Assembly: GCA_025769875.1 (NCBI GenBank)
Contig: JAGFNK010000833.1
Location: forward strand, 1 to 20,573
DNA from: Russula earlei
Taxonomy: Eukaryota; Basidiomycota; Agaricomycetes; Russulales; Russulaceae
Direction of reading: 5' to 3'
Length of the DNA stretch: 20,573 nucleotides
Shown here: positions 18,300 through 20,573 of the stretch, in pieces
Numbering within the stretch: the stretch's first letter is position 1
How the letters are laid out: each line of letters begins with the position of its first letter
Translations under genes and position numbers: made by a program
The notes under the pieces: generated by a model
The model's input: the letters and a program-made list of their open reading frames with translations, nothing else
Told to the model about the DNA's origin: nothing
The model's database searches: none

Positions 18300-20105
18300 T
18301 GGACCTCAATCTGCTTCAACATCCTCTGCCACCTCCATGGTGCTGACATCCACCCCTGGAACTTTTGATCAGCTGCCAGCAGTTATTCCCCACCTTGAGT
18401 TGAATGGATCAAAATGGGCTGTCTTCACCATGTGGTTCCATCAAGCCATGGAAGCCATGGACCGGTGGGGGTACTATGATGGAACAAGCACATGACCTGC
18501 CCCAGCCAGCCCTCAGACCCTGACTGCAGATGAGGACCTGGCCATGAAGGCTTGGGACTGCAATGACTGCATAGGGTGCTTTCTGCTGCTCTGCCAACAA
18601 TTGCCTGATGCAGTTGCAGTATGCTTAGCAAATCTCCCTACAGCACAGCAGTGTTGGGTGAAGGTCTCTCAGGAGTACCAAGTGAAGAGTGAATATGCAC
18701 AAAGTGATCACCTCCAGGCATTCTTGGACAGTTGCTGTACTAAAGGTGCAGATGTCCAAACTTTCCTCCAGGACCTTCACTTTAAGCACAAAGAACTGAG
18801 TGCATTTCTGATGCCAAATACCAGCACACTGTCCTCTGTAGCATCCTGGATGAGTTGGCACACTTTGTGTCAGGGCTAATGACAGCAGCCTGGCACTAAC
18901 AGCACCAGTAAGGTGCCCATGGACTTCCTCATCAACTCCATCTGTGAGGAGGCAGACAGAATAAAGTTCTGCCATGGGTCCAGCCACCAAGGCCAAAGCT
19001 CAGGCAAAAAGGACCAGCAACCAGACAAAGCTCTCACTGCTCATGGGTCCAATGGCACCAAGAAGAAGCATTGCAAAGGGAAATGCCACAACTGTGGAAA
19101 GCAGGGACACTGGGCATGTGAGTGCTGCTCCCCAAAGAAGGAGGAGAATGTGGCAGCGCAGCCCGCATCCTCATCCACCGGCACACCAGCACCCACTTGA
19201 TCAGAGACCAGGCCTGTAGGGTCAGCAAATGCCATCATTGACAAGACAGTCAAAGCAGACAGGTTCTGGCTGGCCAAGGAGGCAGAAGGCAGCGTGCACA
19301 CTTCTGGCACAGACCTGGACCCCTCCTTCAGCAGAGCAAATGACATGAAGCATGCACATAATGTGGGGGAGATGGCCACAGTGTCAACTAGATGATACAC
19401 CCAGGGAGGTGAAGTCCACCTCAAACTCTATGACTCCAGAGCAACAAAACACATTAGCCCCTACAAGGGGGACTTTGCTGAATATCACCCCCTATCCCCT
19501 CCCATCATTCTTATGATTGCCAACCAGGAGCAATTCAAGGCAATTGGCATAGGTTCCATCACTGTACCAGTACCGAACATGGGAGGATGGGGCACTCTGA
19601 GGCTCCAAGGAGTACTTCATGCCCTGCAAGTTGCCTACACACTCATTTCATTAGGAGAATTAGACAATGAAGGCTATTGCATGGAATTGCATGACAGCCA
19701 CTTGAATATTGCTACCCTGGAAGGCAAGCATGTGGCATGCATACCACACAGCACATGCGGATTATACTGCATTGAATGGTGTGCAGAGTACACCCATGCA
19801 ATCAAGCTCTCACTCATGGAGCTACACAGACACCTAGGGCATATTGCCCCCTCCAGTGTGCGCAAATTAATACAAACCGGTGCCATCAGAGGCATTACTG
19901 TCGACCCTGCATCAAAGGAAAGCAATTGTGATGCATGCATATACACACATGCTACTCCCTTCCCATACTGAAAGTGTGTCAGAGCCTGCCTGCCCAACAC
20001 TTCAGTGAGGAGATACACAGCAATTTATGGGGGCCCATGTCCATTGCAACATGCCAAGGGCACAAGCACTTCATCTCATTCACAGACAGTGCAACATGCT
20101 ACACT
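18292..20105 (+). pseudogene. Ty1/copia gag-pol polyprotein, decayed and truncated
   Basis: The frame starts at ATG 18292 within the primer-binding site. The gag-like part (LNGSKWAVFTMWFHQAMEAM, then ANLPTAQQCWVKVSQEYQVK) is followed by a CCHC zinc knuckle CHNCGKQGHWACEC (19084-19125). Then comes a protease-like DSRATKHIS (19432 on), where DSG/DTG is expected. The pre-integrase zinc region (LHRHLGHI...CDACIY, 19822-19945) follows, and then the start of the integrase core with HSNLWGP (~20016) where Asp is normal. In-frame TGA stops at 18493, 19198 and 19393 fall at likely Arg CGA codons. Frame changes occur near 18800-18910 and 19960. The remainder of integrase and reverse transcriptase is absent because another LTR is inserted at 20106. 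It is non-functional. Confidence 0.88.
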
Positions 20106-20573
20106 TGTCAAGACTCACTGTTGAGAACAATCCAGTTCAAGAGTGAGAGTGAAGTTCAAAGACAAGTCAATAGACATCCAAGATGGCATGGGCAAGAAGT
20201 AAGGTCCAGAGCAGTACCAAGTACCAAAGAGGTATGGTTACTGGTAGCATTGAGCAATTATGCAGGGAAGAGGCCAGAATGATCACAAGGGGATGGTCCT
20301 TAAAGGAGTATCCCAGGAGTAGAGTGCTGTAAACAAATGGACAGTCTGAAGACTGTCCACTACTTTATTGAGCGCTTATATACTACAAGAGAACTGCTAA
20401 ATAGGGAACAAGTCATAACCTTGTTATCAAGCACAATTGATGGATGAGTAAGAAGTTGGAGTATGCTTACTGAGCATGCTCAGTCATGCTCAGTAAGCTG
20501 CTGAGTATGAGGCTCCTATTGATGAGTAAGAGCCTTTACTGTCCACGTGTTCACTGCTTTAGTACACATGCAA
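20106..20573 (+). mobile_element. LTR, family A, copy 3 (runs off the window)
   Basis: It starts TGTCAAGACTCACTGTTGA inside the copia integrase region and follows the family A sequence to the end of the window (about half of the ~965 bp). It includes the promoter hairpin and TATA box (20339-20383) and the 14-bp-arm palindrome (from 20464). The flank ACACT (20101-20105) would be the target duplication. The matching copy lies outside the window, so whether it is solo or part of a full element is unknown. Confidence 0.85.

Overview
The window looks like the nuclear genome of a basidiomycete, most likely an Agaricomycete. Coding regions are cut by very short introns (about 48-73 nt, GT...AG). The protein families that can be recognised are an M50B-like membrane peptidase, a fungal protein-kinase-like protein, a Plavaka-type transposase, a DUF6532 protein and a Ty1/copia polyprotein. 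All of these are typical of Agaricomycetes. I see no tRNA, rRNA, CRISPR array or bacterial operon.

Layout. Positions 1-1248 hold the 3' part of an apparently intact nine-exon M50B-like peptidase gene. Positions 1417-2226 are one copy of an ~0.8 kb repeat whose second copy lies at 15178-15966. Positions 2358-4218 hold a protein-kinase-like locus with a good kinase core and a doubtful 5' half. Positions 4546-5054 look like a small inverted-repeat element. Up to about 5.4 kb the DNA has normal CpG content.

From 5369 to 15164 I can delimit one large DNA transposon. It has 5' GCATCGG... terminal inverted repeats and is flanked by the 5-bp direct repeat AGACA. It carries two divergent degenerate genes: a Plavaka transposase (minus, 5575-8783) and a DUF6532 protein (plus, about 10042-13851), separated by a spacer with a ~115-bp minisatellite. 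Three later insertions sit inside it. A 2.07-kb TA-flanked inverted-repeat element (11515-13585) lies in a DUF6532 codon and carries a piece of a MAP-kinase-kinase-like kinase. A 0.8-kb TA-flanked element (12593-13391) is nested in that one. A solo LTR (14186-15150, target duplication GGTTT) splits the right terminal inverted repeat.

From 15.2 kb to the end is a nested retroelement cluster. It contains the second copy of the 0.8 kb repeat, a different LTR (15967-16317), an inverted copy of the solo-LTR family (16370-17340), and a copia element with LTR, half-tRNA-iMet-type primer site and decayed gag-pol (17539-20105). The copia element is cut by a third copy of the same LTR family (20106 to the window end).

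The theme joining everything from about 5.4 kb on is loss of CpG. Arg CGA codons have become TGA stops, and two catalytic residues of the copia element are replaced by exactly the codons expected from CpG to CpA/TpG change. This fits heavy CpG methylation and deamination, or a RIP-like process, acting on the transposon island while the gene-bearing left flank is spared. The most novel-looking point is the two-gene (Plavaka + DUF6532) composite transposon with definable ends.
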